From Alcanivorax hongdengensis A-11-3 (GTDB taxonomy: Bacteria > Pseudomonadota > Gammaproteobacteria > Pseudomonadales > Alcanivoracaceae): a DNA stretch of 61,000 nt. The stretch spans positions 1 to 61,000 of the forward strand of contig NZ_AMRJ01000021.1 in NCBI RefSeq assembly GCF_000300995.1, given 5' to 3'. This document shows, piece by piece, positions 14,746-23,568 of this stretch. A program made the translations under genes and the position numbers. Numbering within the stretch: the first letter of the stretch is position 1; each line of letters starts with the position of its first letter. A model generated the notes under the pieces. That model did not search any database. It was not told the origin of the DNA and saw nothing but the letters and a program-made list of their open reading frames with translations.

Positions 14746-15999
14746 TCAGACGTGGACGGCGAAATGCAGCATCACATGGACCTGCAGTTCCCCCACCAGG
14801 AAACCGAGCAGGGCGCCGACGGTGATCAGAATCCATTCATCCTGCTGGAAGGCCGGCCTTAGCAGACCCTCGAATTCCTCTTCGGAGAGCTCCTGCATCT
14901 TGCCCACCAGCAGGGTTTTCAGGTCCATGGCTTCCTCGGCATAGGCTTCCATGTGACTGAGGGTTTCCGGCAGGTACTGCATGACCTTTTCCGATACCGA
15001 GCGCTTCATCTCCTGGTACTTGGTGCTGCCCACGGCAAACACCACCAGCGGCTTGGCCAGGCCGGCCTGCTCATCCATGGTGCGCTGTACCTGTTTCTGT
15101 ACCAGGCCAAACAGACGGTCGGACAGCGGCCCCTTGAGGATGGCCTCGATCACCGCTGCCGGGGTGACGATTTCGCTGGCGACCAGCTCGCCGTAGCGGG
15201 CGGAGACCTGCTTGCGCCGACGCAGGAACAGCCCCTGCCACTCAAACAGACCCAGGTAACGCACCGGTTGCTTGGGGTTGAAAATCATCTTCAGTGCCAG
15301 CCAGTCGGTGAACCAGCCGGTAAAGAGGCCGAACAGCGGCATCACCCAGATATTGTGGGTCAACGCCCAGGCCACCGCCTGCAGACAGCCGATGATGAAG
15401 CCGAAATAGATGCCGGAGCGGGCAATGAACTTGAACTCCACGTGGCCGGCTTCCAGGAACACCCGGTTGAGCAGCTCCTTGTCGCGCACCAGGGCGTTGA
15501 CCACCATGTCCTTGAGATCAAACACCCGATCGATGTTGTTCTTGATGTCCTCCATGATCAGCTCGACCATGTGCGGCGCTTCTTTCTGGATGCGCTGGAT
15601 CACCAGGCGCTTGACCGACTCCGGCGACGATTCCCATAGCCCCGGCTGGTATTCGGCGGCCACCTCGCGGGTGATGTCTTCCACCGAGCGGATCAACGGA
15701 TCACGGATTTCCTCGGCCACCCGGTGCGGGTCCAGTTTGTTGAACACGTCTTCGGGCTTGAGCAGCCGCTCCATCATCAGGTCACAGGCAATGCTGGCCA
15801 TGGTGGCGGCGCGGCGCGGCACGATGCCCTGCCACCCGAACAGCGGCGGCTTGCCGACAAATTCCAGCGGCTTGAACATCATGCGGATGGCGACAATCTT
15901 GGTGAAATAACCGATGGTGGCGGCCACGAACGGCATGGACAGATAAAGAATCCAGTTGGCCTGAACATCGGCCAGTATCTCGTGAATATCAACATTCAT
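14746..15999 (-). CDS. DUF445-family membrane protein
   Basis: A 417-residue DUF445 protein, expected in the inner membrane. Hydrophobic segments are at about residues 17-40, 195-235 and 385-410. IGYFTKIVAIRMMFKPLEF, repeated in LFTGWFTDWLALKMIFNPKQP, is the duplicated signature of the family. The long middle part is helical and probably cytosolic. The function of the family is unknown. Its ATG overlaps the stop of the upstream gene (15996-15999, ATGA), so the two are translationally coupled. Confidence 0.85.
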   Translation of the reverse strand: MNVDIHEILADVQANWILYLSMPFVAATIGYFTKIVAIRMMFKPLEFVGKPPLFGWQGIVPRRAATMASIACDLMMERLLKPEDVFNKLDPHRVAEEIRDPLIRSVEDITREVAAEYQPGLWESSPESVKRLVIQRIQKEAPHMVELIMEDIKNNIDRVFDLKDMVVNALVRDKELLNRVFLEAGHVEFKFIARSGIYFGFIIGCLQAVAWALTHNIWVMPLFGLFTGWFTDWLALKMIFNPKQPVRYLGLFEWQGLFLRRRKQVSARYGELVASEIVTPAAVIEAILKGPLSDRLFGLVQKQVQRTMDEQAGLAKPLVVFAVGSTKYQEMKRSVSEKVMQYLPETLSHMEAYAEEAMDLKTLLVGKMQELSEEEFEGLLRPAFQQDEWILITVGALLGFLVGELQVHVMLHFAVHV

Positions 16000-16664
16000 G
16001 CGTCGGCGTCTCCCTGTCCTTGCTGGTCACTGACCATCAATGCCCAGAGGGTCTCACCTACGGGGCTCAGGGTCAGGGTTTCCCTTGCGGCTTTCAGTTT
16101 GGGGTAGTGGTGCTGCAGTTTTTCCAGCGCCTTGCGGAAGGCGCTGTCACCTTCGCACAGTTCGTAGTCCGTGCGCCGGCCGGTATCCATGGGCGTGCTG
16201 ATCACCAGCCCCAGGGAAAACAGCCGCGCCAGATACAGCGGCACGAAATCATTGCACTGGATGCCGCTGGCACGACCCACGTTGGAATACCGGTGCAGAA
16301 CCATGCCGCGCTGCCACCAGTGGCCACCGGCATAGAGCGACAGCATGGGAAAGCCGCTGCCATCGGACAGTGCCGCCAGCATGCGGGCCTCGTCCGGGGT
16401 CAGCGCATTGAGCACGCTCAGCATCAGGCGCCGTTCGGCCTGGTCGCCGCTTTGCTCCAGGGAGGCATCGAGCAGTTGATGGAGGTTTTGCGGCTGCGCG
16501 ACAGGGCCATCGTCCAGCTCGTCCAGCCGGTGTTTGAGGCCCAGCAGCACGCCACTTTCCACTTCATGGAAGCGCTGATCGGCGCGTTGCACCGGTGGCA
16601 GCTGCATCAGCAGCTGCTGAATCCGTTCACGCAGGCTCGCCGGGGTTAATCGGGATTGCGGCAC
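15996..16664 (-). CDS. Conserved protein of unknown function, coupled to DUF445
   Basis: A 222-residue soluble protein with no signal peptide and no recognised domain. It is largely helical at the N-terminus (LRERIQQLLMQLPPVQ); the middle has ALTPDEARMLAALSDGSGFPMLSLYAGG and the C-terminus TLTLSPVGETLWALMV, which look like a winged-helix-type arrangement of the kind seen in DUF4393/Abi-alpha-like proteins, though this is only a resemblance. Start is GTG 16664 with AGGA upstream. Its stop overlaps the start of the DUF445 gene by four bases, suggesting the two proteins work together. Confidence 0.68.
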   Translation of the reverse strand: MPQSRLTPASLRERIQQLLMQLPPVQRADQRFHEVESGVLLGLKHRLDELDDGPVAQPQNLHQLLDASLEQSGDQAERRLMLSVLNALTPDEARMLAALSDGSGFPMLSLYAGGHWWQRGMVLHRYSNVGRASGIQCNDFVPLYLARLFSLGLVISTPMDTGRRTDYELCEGDSAFRKALEKLQHHYPKLKAARETLTLSPVGETLWALMVSDQQGQGDADA

Positions 16665-16802
16665 CTTGATATCCTGTTGTTATTGTTTGAAGGGCCCGAA
16701 CACCGGGCTCCGTTATGTTTCCCAGTGTCCGGGCTTTTGTCATTATCGCAAGTTACCGACCGTATGTTTTACGAAACAGGGTACGAGCGTGCGGCACGGC
16801 TG

Positions 16803-18683
16803 TCAGGGCCGTTCACGCAATGCCAGCACCCGCTGACGCAGATCCGCGGCCTCCACCTGTTGCGGTGCCACCGGCTCACCCACCGCCAGCTTCACCCGTG
16901 ACCAGAAGCGCCGCGGCAATCGCGTCAGCGCCGGCCCGCCCTTGTGGCTGAAGAAACTGCCCCACAGACCGGACAGGGCCATGGGAATCACCGGCACCGG
17001 CCGATCGGCGATGATTTTCTCGATACCGTTGCGGAATTCATCCACCTCGCCGTCCTGGGTCAGTTTGCCCTCCGGGAAGATACAGACCACTTCGCCGGCA
17101 TCCAGCTCTTCGCGAATGCGTACAAAGGCACGCTGGTAGATGTCCGGGTTGCGGCTCTTGGAATCGATGGGGATGGTCTTGCCGGTGCGGAAGATATAGT
17201 TGAGCACCGGCATGTCATAAATCGGCTTGAACATGACAAAGCGCACCGGGCGGCGAATGGCACCGGCCAGCAGCAGGGCATCCACGTAGCTGACATGGTT
17301 GCAGACCAGCACGCAGGGGCCGTCATCGGGAATATTGTCCATGCCGGAATGCTTCACCCGGTACATGGTGTGGGTGAGCATCCACACCAGCAGGCGGATA
17401 AGAAATTCCGGCACCACCGAGTAGATGTAGGACGCCACCAGCACATTGGCCAGCGCCAGCACCAGGAAGAACTGCGGCACGGTCAGATCCAGCATGCCGA
17501 TCAGCACGATGCCGGCCACCGCCGAGCCCACCATCAGCAGGGCATTGAGGATGTTGTTGGCGGCGATGATGCGTGACAGATGACGCGGGTCCGAACGGTG
17601 CTGGATAAAGGCGAACAGCGGCACGATATAAAAGCCGCCGAACACACCGATACCCAGCAGGTCGACCAGAATGCGATAGCCACCGGCCTGTTGCAGAAAG
17701 CCGATGATATCCACCTGGCCAGTACCCTGCAGGCCGGCGTAGGAAAAGAACAGGTCAATGCCGAACACGCTCAGGCCAATGGAACCCAGCGGCACCAGAC
17801 CCAGCTCCACCCGCTTGCCGGACAGCTTCTCACAGAGGAAGGAGCCCAGGCCGATGCCCACCGAGAAGGTGCTCAACAACAGCGCATAGACGCCATCGGT
17901 ACCCAGCAGGTAGTGGTCCACATAGACTTTCAGCTGGGTGGTATAGGCAGCGCCCAGGAACCAGAACCAGCTGATGCCCAGCACGCACATCCACACGGAT
18001 TTCACTTCCCGGGCATAGCCGACGATATGCCAGGTTTCCTTCCACAGGTTCCAGTTCAGTTTGACGCTGCTGTCCGCCGCCGGCGCCGAGGGAATGGCCC
18101 GGGCCGCCAGGTAGCCGAGCACGGCGATGCCGACCACCGCCAGGGACACCACCTCGGGGCTGGCCGCATCCATTTTCAGCAGCACCCCGGACACCGAACC
18201 CAGCAGGATGGCCAGGAAGGTGCCCATTTCCACCAGCGCATTGCCGGACACCAGTTCCCTGTCACTGAGATGCTGCGGGATGATGGAATACTTGATCGGC
18301 CCGAAGAAGGTGGATTGCAGCCCCATGCAGAACAGCACCGCCAGCAAAAAGTAGACGGCATTGAAGAAAAAGCCGGCGGCGGCCACCGACATGATGATCA
18401 CCTCGGCCAGCTTGATCTTGCGCACCAGCGACGCCTTGTCGTACTTGTCCGCCACCTGGCCGGCCAGCGCCGAGAACAGAAAGAAGGGCAGGATGAACAG
18501 GGCCAGGGCCACGTTGTTGAGGGTGTTGACGCTGAGGCCGGCCACCACGCCGGAGGCAATCAGCAGAATCAGGGCCTGACGAAAGACATTGTCGTTGAAG
18601 GCGCCCAGAAACTGGGTCACAAAGAAGGGCCCGAAACGCCGGGCCGCCAACAGCGACAGCAAGCCGCCTTTTTCTGTGTTCAT
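16803..18683 (-). CDS. MFS transporter fused to PlsC-type acyltransferase
   Basis: A 626-residue two-domain membrane protein. Residues 1 to about 410 form an MFS transporter of the lysophospholipid-transporter (LplT) type, beginning with FFVTQFLGAFNDNVFRQAL; residues about 430-626 are a PlsC-type acyltransferase with VCNHVSYVDALLLAG (HxxxxD) and FPEGKLTQDGE. In E. coli, LplT flips lysophospholipids inward and Aas re-acylates them; here flippase and acyltransferase are one chain, without the acyl-ACP synthetase part of Aas. The role is probably membrane lipid repair. The ATG at 18683 has GGGGGAG upstream and overlaps the TetR stop by four bases. Confidence 0.87.
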   Translation of the reverse strand: MNTEKGGLLSLLAARRFGPFFVTQFLGAFNDNVFRQALILLIASGVVAGLSVNTLNNVALALFILPFFLFSALAGQVADKYDKASLVRKIKLAEVIIMSVAAAGFFFNAVYFLLAVLFCMGLQSTFFGPIKYSIIPQHLSDRELVSGNALVEMGTFLAILLGSVSGVLLKMDAASPEVVSLAVVGIAVLGYLAARAIPSAPAADSSVKLNWNLWKETWHIVGYAREVKSVWMCVLGISWFWFLGAAYTTQLKVYVDHYLLGTDGVYALLLSTFSVGIGLGSFLCEKLSGKRVELGLVPLGSIGLSVFGIDLFFSYAGLQGTGQVDIIGFLQQAGGYRILVDLLGIGVFGGFYIVPLFAFIQHRSDPRHLSRIIAANNILNALLMVGSAVAGIVLIGMLDLTVPQFFLVLALANVLVASYIYSVVPEFLIRLLVWMLTHTMYRVKHSGMDNIPDDGPCVLVCNHVSYVDALLLAGAIRRPVRFVMFKPIYDMPVLNYIFRTGKTIPIDSKSRNPDIYQRAFVRIREELDAGEVVCIFPEGKLTQDGEVDEFRNGIEKIIADRPVPVIPMALSGLWGSFFSHKGGPALTRLPRRFWSRVKLAVGEPVAPQQVEAADLRQRVLALRERP

Positions 18684-19285
18684 GCGGTTTTCTCCCCCGC
18701 CCAGCTTTGCAGGTAATGGTGAAACAGGGAGGCAAGCATGGCCTGCTCGTCCACCTCGCCAGCCACCGTCAGTTTGTCTTCCACCGCCAGTACGCCCATG
18801 CCGTGCACACTGCTCCACAGGGTCCGGGCGGCCAGGTGAATCTGGGTCTCGTCATGGTCGCCGCCGAGGCGAGCCACCTGTTGCTCGACCCGGGCAAACA
18901 GTTGGCGGGTGCGTTGCAGATACCAGTCCGGTACCGGCGCCTGCTGGTTCATGCGGTGCATGAACACCATCTTCCACAGGGCGGTGTGTTGCCGGGCCAG
19001 GGCCAGGTAGGCCCCGGCCATGGCCAGCAGGGCCTGACGCGGCGGTTGATCGGCGGCGTAAGTCATGGTGCCCAGCAGCTCATCCAGGGTGCGGGCGTTG
19101 GCCTGCAGGATCAGGTCATCAAGATTGCTGAACACGTGGTAGAGCATGCCGGGGGTGTAGCCGATGCGTTGGGCCACCTTGCGTACACTGAGCTTTTCCA
19201 GCCCCTGCTCGGTGACCAGCTCACGCACGGCCTCAATGGCCAGTGCCTGTAGCTCTTCACGACTGTGTTGGTTTCGACGTGCCAA
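18680..19285 (-). CDS. TetR-family transcriptional regulator
   Basis: A 201-residue TetR regulator. The DNA-binding helix-turn-helix is at residues 10-55 (LEKLSVRKVAQRIGYTPGMLYHVFSNLDDLI); the C-terminal part resembles the TetR_C_33/WHG-type ligand domain (LARQHTALWKMVFMHRM, TLWSSVHGMGVLAVEDKLTV). It is translationally coupled to the MFS-PlsC gene by an ATGA overlap. A pair of TetR-like operator sites lies in the promoter of the upstream yiaAB-pspA genes (20425-20468), so it may repress the entire cluster, including itself. The ligand may be a lipid-like compound (inference). Confidence 0.87.
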   Translation of the reverse strand: MARRNQHSREELQALAIEAVRELVTEQGLEKLSVRKVAQRIGYTPGMLYHVFSNLDDLILQANARTLDELLGTMTYAADQPPRQALLAMAGAYLALARQHTALWKMVFMHRMNQQAPVPDWYLQRTRQLFARVEQQVARLGGDHDETQIHLAARTLWSSVHGMGVLAVEDKLTVAGEVDEQAMLASLFHHYLQSWAGEKTA

Positions 19286-19374
19286 GCCCTTTCCTTTTTT
19301 CTTGTATCGGCGCCAGTCTGCTGGCGCCTGTCCTTGTTACAGCCGGTGTTATCGCCGACGTATACCCCGACACG

Positions 19375-20073
19375 TCACTCTGCCGCAGGGCCGCGGCGCA
19401 GCCGTGCCAGAATCTCACGGGCACGCTGCGGGTGCGAGTCGCCAATGCCGGCGGCGGCCAGCCGCTGATCCAGCGAGTCCTGGCCAGCGCTCGCCAGTTG
19501 TTGCTCACTTTGCCATAACAAACGGTTTTCTTCCTGGCGTTGTTGAATCTGTTGCAGGGTCTGCTGGCTGTCGGTCAAACGCCGGGCCAGGCCCTCGCTC
19601 TGCTGGCGACGCGAACCGGCCTGGCCGTACAGGGCTTCCTGGCTGCGCGCCAGGCATTGTTCCTGGCGCAGGGTTTTCAGCTGCTCCACCGCCTGCTGGA
19701 TAAAGCGTCGGTACTCGTCTTCCTGCTGATCCAGCACCTGCGCCTGCTGCTGGTGGCGCTGATGTTGTGCCTCCAGCTCGGCAATCCGCTCGCCGGTATC
19801 CAGCGCCAACCCGTCGTCGCCCTGATCCATGGCCTGGCGGGCACAGTCTTCATAACGGTGGATGCGCGTCTGCAATTCCTGGCGACGGGTTTCATTGAGC
19901 TTTCTTTCGGCCATCAGCCGCGCCAGCTGACGGCGGGCCTCTCGCAGGGCCTGTTCGCTTTCGTACAGTTGCTGGTCCAGCAGCAGCATGTCATTGGCGT
20001 TGACGATCTGCTCCATGCCCACCCGGGCCTGGCCTCGCATCAGGGTTTTTAATTTGTTCCAGGCAGTAGCCAT
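19375..20073 (-). CDS. PspA/IM30-family protein
   Basis: A 232-residue, almost entirely helical, coiled-coil protein of the PspA/IM30/Vipp1 family (ESCRT-III-like). MATAWNKLKTLMRGQARVGMEQIVNANDM resembles the membrane-binding N-terminal helix of the family, and long heptad stretches run through residues 30-200. Such proteins coat and stabilise a stressed inner membrane. It is glutamine- and arginine-rich. No pspF, pspB or pspC is nearby, so control is not of the sigma-54 Psp type. It is paired with the YiaAB-domain gene just upstream. Confidence 0.82.
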   Translation of the reverse strand: MATAWNKLKTLMRGQARVGMEQIVNANDMLLLDQQLYESEQALREARRQLARLMAERKLNETRRQELQTRIHRYEDCARQAMDQGDDGLALDTGERIAELEAQHQRHQQQAQVLDQQEDEYRRFIQQAVEQLKTLRQEQCLARSQEALYGQAGSRRQQSEGLARRLTDSQQTLQQIQQRQEENRLLWQSEQQLASAGQDSLDQRLAAAGIGDSHPQRAREILARLRRGPAAE

Positions 20074-20125
20074 AATAAATCTCCCTTGAAGGTTCAGACG
20101 TCGGTGTCAGACGTCCGACTCTTTT

Positions 20126-20398
20126 TCAATCGGTATATTCCTTGAGCAGGCGTTCGGTCCTGGCATCGCTGATGCGGTTGATCAGCCGCCGGGCCTCGTG
20201 GTCATCGCGCAGGGTCTTGGCCAGGGTAATGGTGGAGCCGACTACGAACATGATGCCCATGACCAGATAGCCTTTGATCCACAGGTCCGTGGGCAGCCAG
20301 ACAATGCCGAGAATCATCAGGCCCAGGCTGATGCCGAAGGCCGCCTTAACGTAGAACAGCCAGCCACTGGAGTGGCGCTGGATGGTGCTTTCGTCCAT
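20126..20398 (-). CDS. YiaA/YiaB-family inner-membrane protein
   Basis: A 90-residue protein with two transmembrane segments (about residues 17-38 and 42-62) followed by a cytosolic helix. WLFYVKAAFGISLGLMILGIVWLPTDLWIKGYLVMG (read piecewise) and TLAKTLRDDHEARRLI are the YiaAB-domain signatures. The function of the family is unknown; here it sits first in an operon with pspA, so a membrane-stress role is likely. Start ATG 20398 is preceded by AAAGGAGACG. Confidence 0.88.
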   Translation of the reverse strand: MDESTIQRHSSGWLFYVKAAFGISLGLMILGIVWLPTDLWIKGYLVMGIMFVVGSTITLAKTLRDDHEARRLINRISDARTERLLKEYTD

Positions 20399-20424
20399 GG
20401 GACGTCTCCTTTGTTGCTTTTATT

Positions 20425-20468
20425 TAAACGGTGTTCAATTGATAGCGCAGAAACTAAACGCCGTTCAA
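20425..20468 (-). promoter_or_regulatory. yiaAB-pspA promoter with paired TetR-like operators
   Basis: On the minus strand a -35 box TTGAAC (20468-20463) and a -10 box TATCAA (20444-20439) are 18 bp apart. Two copies of a near-palindromic site, TTGAACGGCGTTTA (20468-20455) and TTGAACACCGTTTA (20438-20425), overlap the -35 box and lie just past the -10 box. This is a classic repressor layout. The likely binder is the TetR protein encoded at 18680-19285. Confidence 0.6.
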
Positions 20469-20498
20469 CAAGGAGACTGTAATGGAATATGTCAGCGG

Positions 20499-21119
20499 CT
20501 ATTCAACAGGGGCACCGGGGCGGCGACCGATGGGCCGGGCCGGGTTGCCGGCGACGATGGTCCAGGGCGGCACGTTGCGGGTGACCACCGCGCCCATGCC
20601 CACCACCGCGTGGTCACCAATGGTGACACCATCAACAATGCCGGCCCGGGCGCCCACCCAGACATCCCGGCCGATGCGGATGCCCCGCGAGGTGACCGGC
20701 TGTTCGCGCACCGGCCGGTCCGCGTCCAGACCATGGTTGAAGGCATAAAAGGTGCAATAGGCAGCAATACGGCTGTGATCACCGATCTCGATACCTGCGG
20801 CGCCGCCGTCCAGGGTCACATGGTGGTTGAGGCTGACCTGCCGGCCCAGTTGAACAGGGCCATGAATAACGCAATCTGCAGCGATCTGGCTGCCATCTCC
20901 GACGAAAATATGGCGACCCGGTTCGGCCAGCAAGACCGCCTGGGGGGCCACGAAACAGTCCTCGCCAAAGCGCACCGTCTCCAACGCCATCAGCCGCTGC
21001 TGGATGGCCTGCTGCCAGGGCTGCGCCCATTGCCGGTGACGGGCCTTCAGGCGGCCATACAGCCAGGGCATATAGGCCAGCCGCTTTTTATGTTGTTCAC
21101 GGTAGTCGTCTTCGGTCAT
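20499..21119 (-). CDS. Hexapeptide-repeat acyltransferase (Maa/LacA type)
   Basis: A 206-residue left-handed beta-helix acyltransferase. Hexapeptide repeats fill residues 50-195 (for example IFVGDGSQIAADCVIHGPVQLG, IGDHSRIAAYC, IRIGRDVWVGARAGIVDGVTIGDHAVVGMGAVVTRNVPP, read piecewise); the terminal VVGNPAR-like signature appears as VAGNPARPIG. It would form a trimer and use acetyl-CoA or acyl-CoA; the acceptor, probably a sugar or xenobiotic, is not known. The stop is about 100 bp upstream of the yiaAB start and the two do not share a clear operon. Confidence 0.85.
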   Translation of the reverse strand: MTEDDYREQHKKRLAYMPWLYGRLKARHRQWAQPWQQAIQQRLMALETVRFGEDCFVAPQAVLLAEPGRHIFVGDGSQIAADCVIHGPVQLGRQVSLNHHVTLDGGAAGIEIGDHSRIAAYCTFYAFNHGLDADRPVREQPVTSRGIRIGRDVWVGARAGIVDGVTIGDHAVVGMGAVVTRNVPPWTIVAGNPARPIGRRPGAPVE

Positions 21120-21184
21120 CCCTCCCCCTCATGGTAAGAGCATCGCCGGCGGCGCGATAAGCCCTGACCGCACAAGACAGGTTT

Positions 21185-21243
21185 ACCACAGAGGTCACCG
21201 AGTCTACCGAGGAAAGAATCGCTTTTCTCTGTGCCTCTGTGGT
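21185..21243. repeat. Intergenic inverted repeat
   Basis: ACCACAGAGG (21185-21194) pairs perfectly with CCTCTGTGGT (21234-21243), and partial pairing continues outward (TTT/AAA) and inward (CACCGAG with CTCTGTG). It occupies the gap between the acyltransferase start and the lipoprotein gene. Sequences of this CACAGAGG type recur between genes in many proteobacteria. It has no T-run, so it is not a standard terminator. Confidence 0.55.
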
Positions 21244-21352
21244 GAAAGGGCTTTTAATCCTGCGCCGCCAGCGTTGCGCCAGCAGGGAAATTAGCAGTTT
21301 AGCCGTCCGCCCCTCATGCAGTAGCATGAACCGCCAAAACAAGGAGACCGCT

Positions 21353-22078
21353 GTGAAGAAAGTGCTGCTTATTGTCCCTCTTTCACTGGGCCTGGCCCTG
21401 ACCCTGGCCGGCTGCCAGAACATGGAGGCGGCCATGCCCTGGGTGAACATGGGCAACCAGATGGCCAAGGACGCCGGTTACGACACCGATTCCCGCCTGG
21501 CCCAGGGTATCAAGCAGGCGCTGGACGTGGGCACCGATAACGCCACCACACAACTGTCCATGCGCGGCGCCTTCCAGCTGGGCCTGCCGGAATCCGCCCA
21601 GCCGATTGCCAACACCCTGCGCCAATTTGGCCTGGGTAGCTACGTGGACCAGCTGGAAACCGCCATGAACCGGGGCGCCGAACAGGCGGTGGACGAGGCG
21701 GCGCCGGTATTCAAACAGGCCATTGCCACCATGACGGTCAAGGACGCGCTGGGCATCATCCAGGGCGGTGACACCGCGGCCACCCAGTACTTCCGCGCTC
21801 AGACCGAACCGACCCTGCGCCAGCGCTACCAGCCGATCATCGAGCAGAACCTGCAGAAGACCGGATTCTACGATCAGTACAAGGCGTTGCTTGGCGCCTA
21901 CGATAAGTTACCACTCACTAACAAGCCCAATCTCGACCTGGAAAGCTACGTGCTGGACCAGAGCATGGACAAGCTGTTCACCCGCATCGGCGAGCAGGAA
22001 ACCCTGATCCGCCAGAACCCCATGCAGCAGGGCAGCGCCCTGATCGGCGCCGTATTCGGTGGCGCCCAGGCGCAATAA
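21353..22078 (+). CDS. DUF4197 lipoprotein
   Basis: A 241-residue lipoprotein of the DUF4197 family. The signal sequence ends in the lipobox LTLAGC (Cys about residue 20), so the mature protein is lipid-anchored in the envelope. The remainder is helical and shows the family landmarks RLAQGIKQALDVGTDNA, FKQAIATMTVKDALGIIQGGDTAATQYFR (read piecewise) and LDQSMDKLFTRIGEQE. Function is unknown. GTG 21353 is chosen because AAGGAG stands 7 bases upstream; an ATG at 21326 is possible but would lengthen the signal peptide. Confidence 0.85.
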   Translation: MKKVLLIVPLSLGLALTLAGCQNMEAAMPWVNMGNQMAKDAGYDTDSRLAQGIKQALDVGTDNATTQLSMRGAFQLGLPESAQPIANTLRQFGLGSYVDQLETAMNRGAEQAVDEAAPVFKQAIATMTVKDALGIIQGGDTAATQYFRAQTEPTLRQRYQPIIEQNLQKTGFYDQYKALLGAYDKLPLTNKPNLDLESYVLDQSMDKLFTRIGEQETLIRQNPMQQGSALIGAVFGGAQAQ

Positions 22079-22088
22079 CCCGGCCGAT

Positions 22089-22811
22089 TCAGGCCACCCG
22101 GGCCATGGCCAGCTGGGCAAAGCGGCCCAGGATGGCGGTGGCATCCCGGCACTCACGCACTTCCGGCAGGTGGTGATCCACCTGCTGGTCGCTGAGGCTG
22201 TCACCGCGCAGCGCCTGCAGGTAGGCGCGCATCACATCGGCGCTGAATTCCGGGTGAAACTGCACGCCCCAGACCCGCTCGCCATAGCGAAACGCCTGAC
22301 AGGCATCATGGACATTGGACGCCAGCAGGGTGGCCCCCGGCGGCGGGGTCAGCACTGACTGACGGTGCACCACCTGGGCCCACGGATGATCGCCCATGGC
22401 CCCTAACAGGGCATCCTGGTAACCGGCCGGGGTCAGCCGCAGGGCCACCGTGCCCACTTCCATGCCCATGGGGTTATTGGCTACTTCTCCGCCCAGGGCC
22501 TGGGCCAGTATCTGGTGCCCGAAACAGAGCCCGAGAATAGGCAGTTGCCCAAACTGGTGCGCCGCGCCGCGCAGCCAGGCCATCAGCCGCGCCATCCAGG
22601 GGCGCTGGTCGGTGACCATGGCATGGGAGCCGGTGATGATGACGCCGCACAGGGACGCCGGGCTGGGTAATTCGCCATCCTGGCTGATATCCACTACCTG
22701 TACGGCACTGCCACTGCCCACCGCCTGACAGATCCAGTTTTCAAAATCACCGTAATGCTCACGGATCTGCGGGTAGGTACTGCCGGTTTTAATAATGAGT
22801 AGGGGGTTCAT
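22089..22811 (-). CDS. Class I glutamine amidotransferase-like protein
   Basis: A 240-residue class-I glutamine amidotransferase domain protein (GuaA-N/YfeJ type). The nucleophile Cys is in LGLCFGHQILAQALGG (about residue 96) and the catalytic His in GVQFHPEFSADVM. It stands alone, without a synthetase partner, so it belongs to the free-standing subgroup, some of which hydrolyse gamma-glutamyl compounds; the substrate is not known. It converges with the DUF4197 gene 10 bp away. Confidence 0.85.
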   Translation of the reverse strand: MNPLLIIKTGSTYPQIREHYGDFENWICQAVGSGSAVQVVDISQDGELPSPASLCGVIITGSHAMVTDQRPWMARLMAWLRGAAHQFGQLPILGLCFGHQILAQALGGEVANNPMGMEVGTVALRLTPAGYQDALLGAMGDHPWAQVVHRQSVLTPPPGATLLASNVHDACQAFRYGERVWGVQFHPEFSADVMRAYLQALRGDSLSDQQVDHHLPEVRECRDATAILGRFAQLAMARVA

Positions 22812-22892
22812 AGCACTCTCCTTGCTGTGAAAACCTGAGCAAGGCCTGTACCAACTCCCGTTGGCCCTTTGTAAAAAGGGCCAGAAGTGCGA

Positions 22893-23453
22893 TCAGCTCA
22901 ACGCCCGGTGGCGGGGGCAGCTGACCAGATGATCGTTGACCATGCCACTGGCCTGCATGAAGGCATAGACGATGGTCGGGCCGACAAAGCGGAAGCCCTG
23001 TTTCTTGAGCGCCTTGCTGAGCCGCTCGGCGGTGGGGGTCACCGCGGGCACCTCGGCCAGGCTGGCAAAGTGATTGATCTGCGCCTGACCATCGACAAAG
23101 TCCCAGAGGAACGCATCCAGGCTGGTGCCGGCCTCACGCAGGGCCAGGTAGGCCCGGGCATTGCCGATGGTCGCCTCGATCTTCAACCGGTTGCGCACGA
23201 TGCCGGCATCCTGCAACAGCTCGGCTTTCTTGATGGCGTCATAGGTCGCCACCTTGTGCGGGTCAAAGCCGTCAAAGACCTGGCGATAGCGTTCGCGCTT
23301 TCTGAGGATGGTAATCCAGCTCAGGCCCGCCTGGGCCCCTTCCAGATTGAGCAGTTCGAACAGGGCCCGGTCGTCGTGCAGGGGCACGCCCCATTCGGTG
23401 TCGTGGTAATGCTGGTAGAGGGGATCGGTACCGCACCAGGGGCAGCGCTCCAT
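22893..23453 (-). CDS. tag: DNA-3-methyladenine glycosylase I
   Basis: A 186-residue Tag protein that removes 3-methyladenine from alkylated DNA. The N-terminal [19 protein letters not shown] motif and the C-terminal HLVSCPRH motif supply the zinc-binding Cys4, His17, His and Cys residues; [23 protein letters not shown] is the helix-hairpin-helix core signature. Length is normal. Its position directly divergent from glyQ is conserved in pseudomonads. Confidence 0.95.
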   Translation of the reverse strand: MERCPWCGTDPLYQHYHDTEWGVPLHDDRALFELLNLEGAQAGLSWITILRKRERYRQVFDGFDPHKVATYDAIKKAELLQDAGIVRNRLKIEATIGNARAYLALREAGTSLDAFLWDFVDGQAQINHFASLAEVPAVTPTAERLSKALKKQGFRFVGPTIVYAFMQASGMVNDHLVSCPRHRALS

Positions 23454-23568
23454 GCCGATGTTTCCTTGTGATTGGGCGTTTCACACGGTATCACCCCCGT
23501 GGCCGGCCCGGTATACTTGGCGCCTGTTTTTTGTGACACCTTATTCACCGGTAACAACGGGATCGACC

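Noticed and set aside
16695..16740. GCCCGAACAC/GTGTCCGGGC followed by TTTT as a terminator
   Set aside because: It points along the plus strand, where no gene precedes it, and the stem has a mismatch and a long loop.
19310..19337. A hairpin GGCGCCAG...CTGGCGCC as terminator of the pspA transcript
   Set aside because: The T-run is on the wrong side for minus-strand transcription, and no plus-strand gene lies upstream.
20098..20125. Repeated CAGACGTC between yiaAB and pspA as an operator
   Set aside because: It is short, inside a probable operon and not at a promoter; likely chance.
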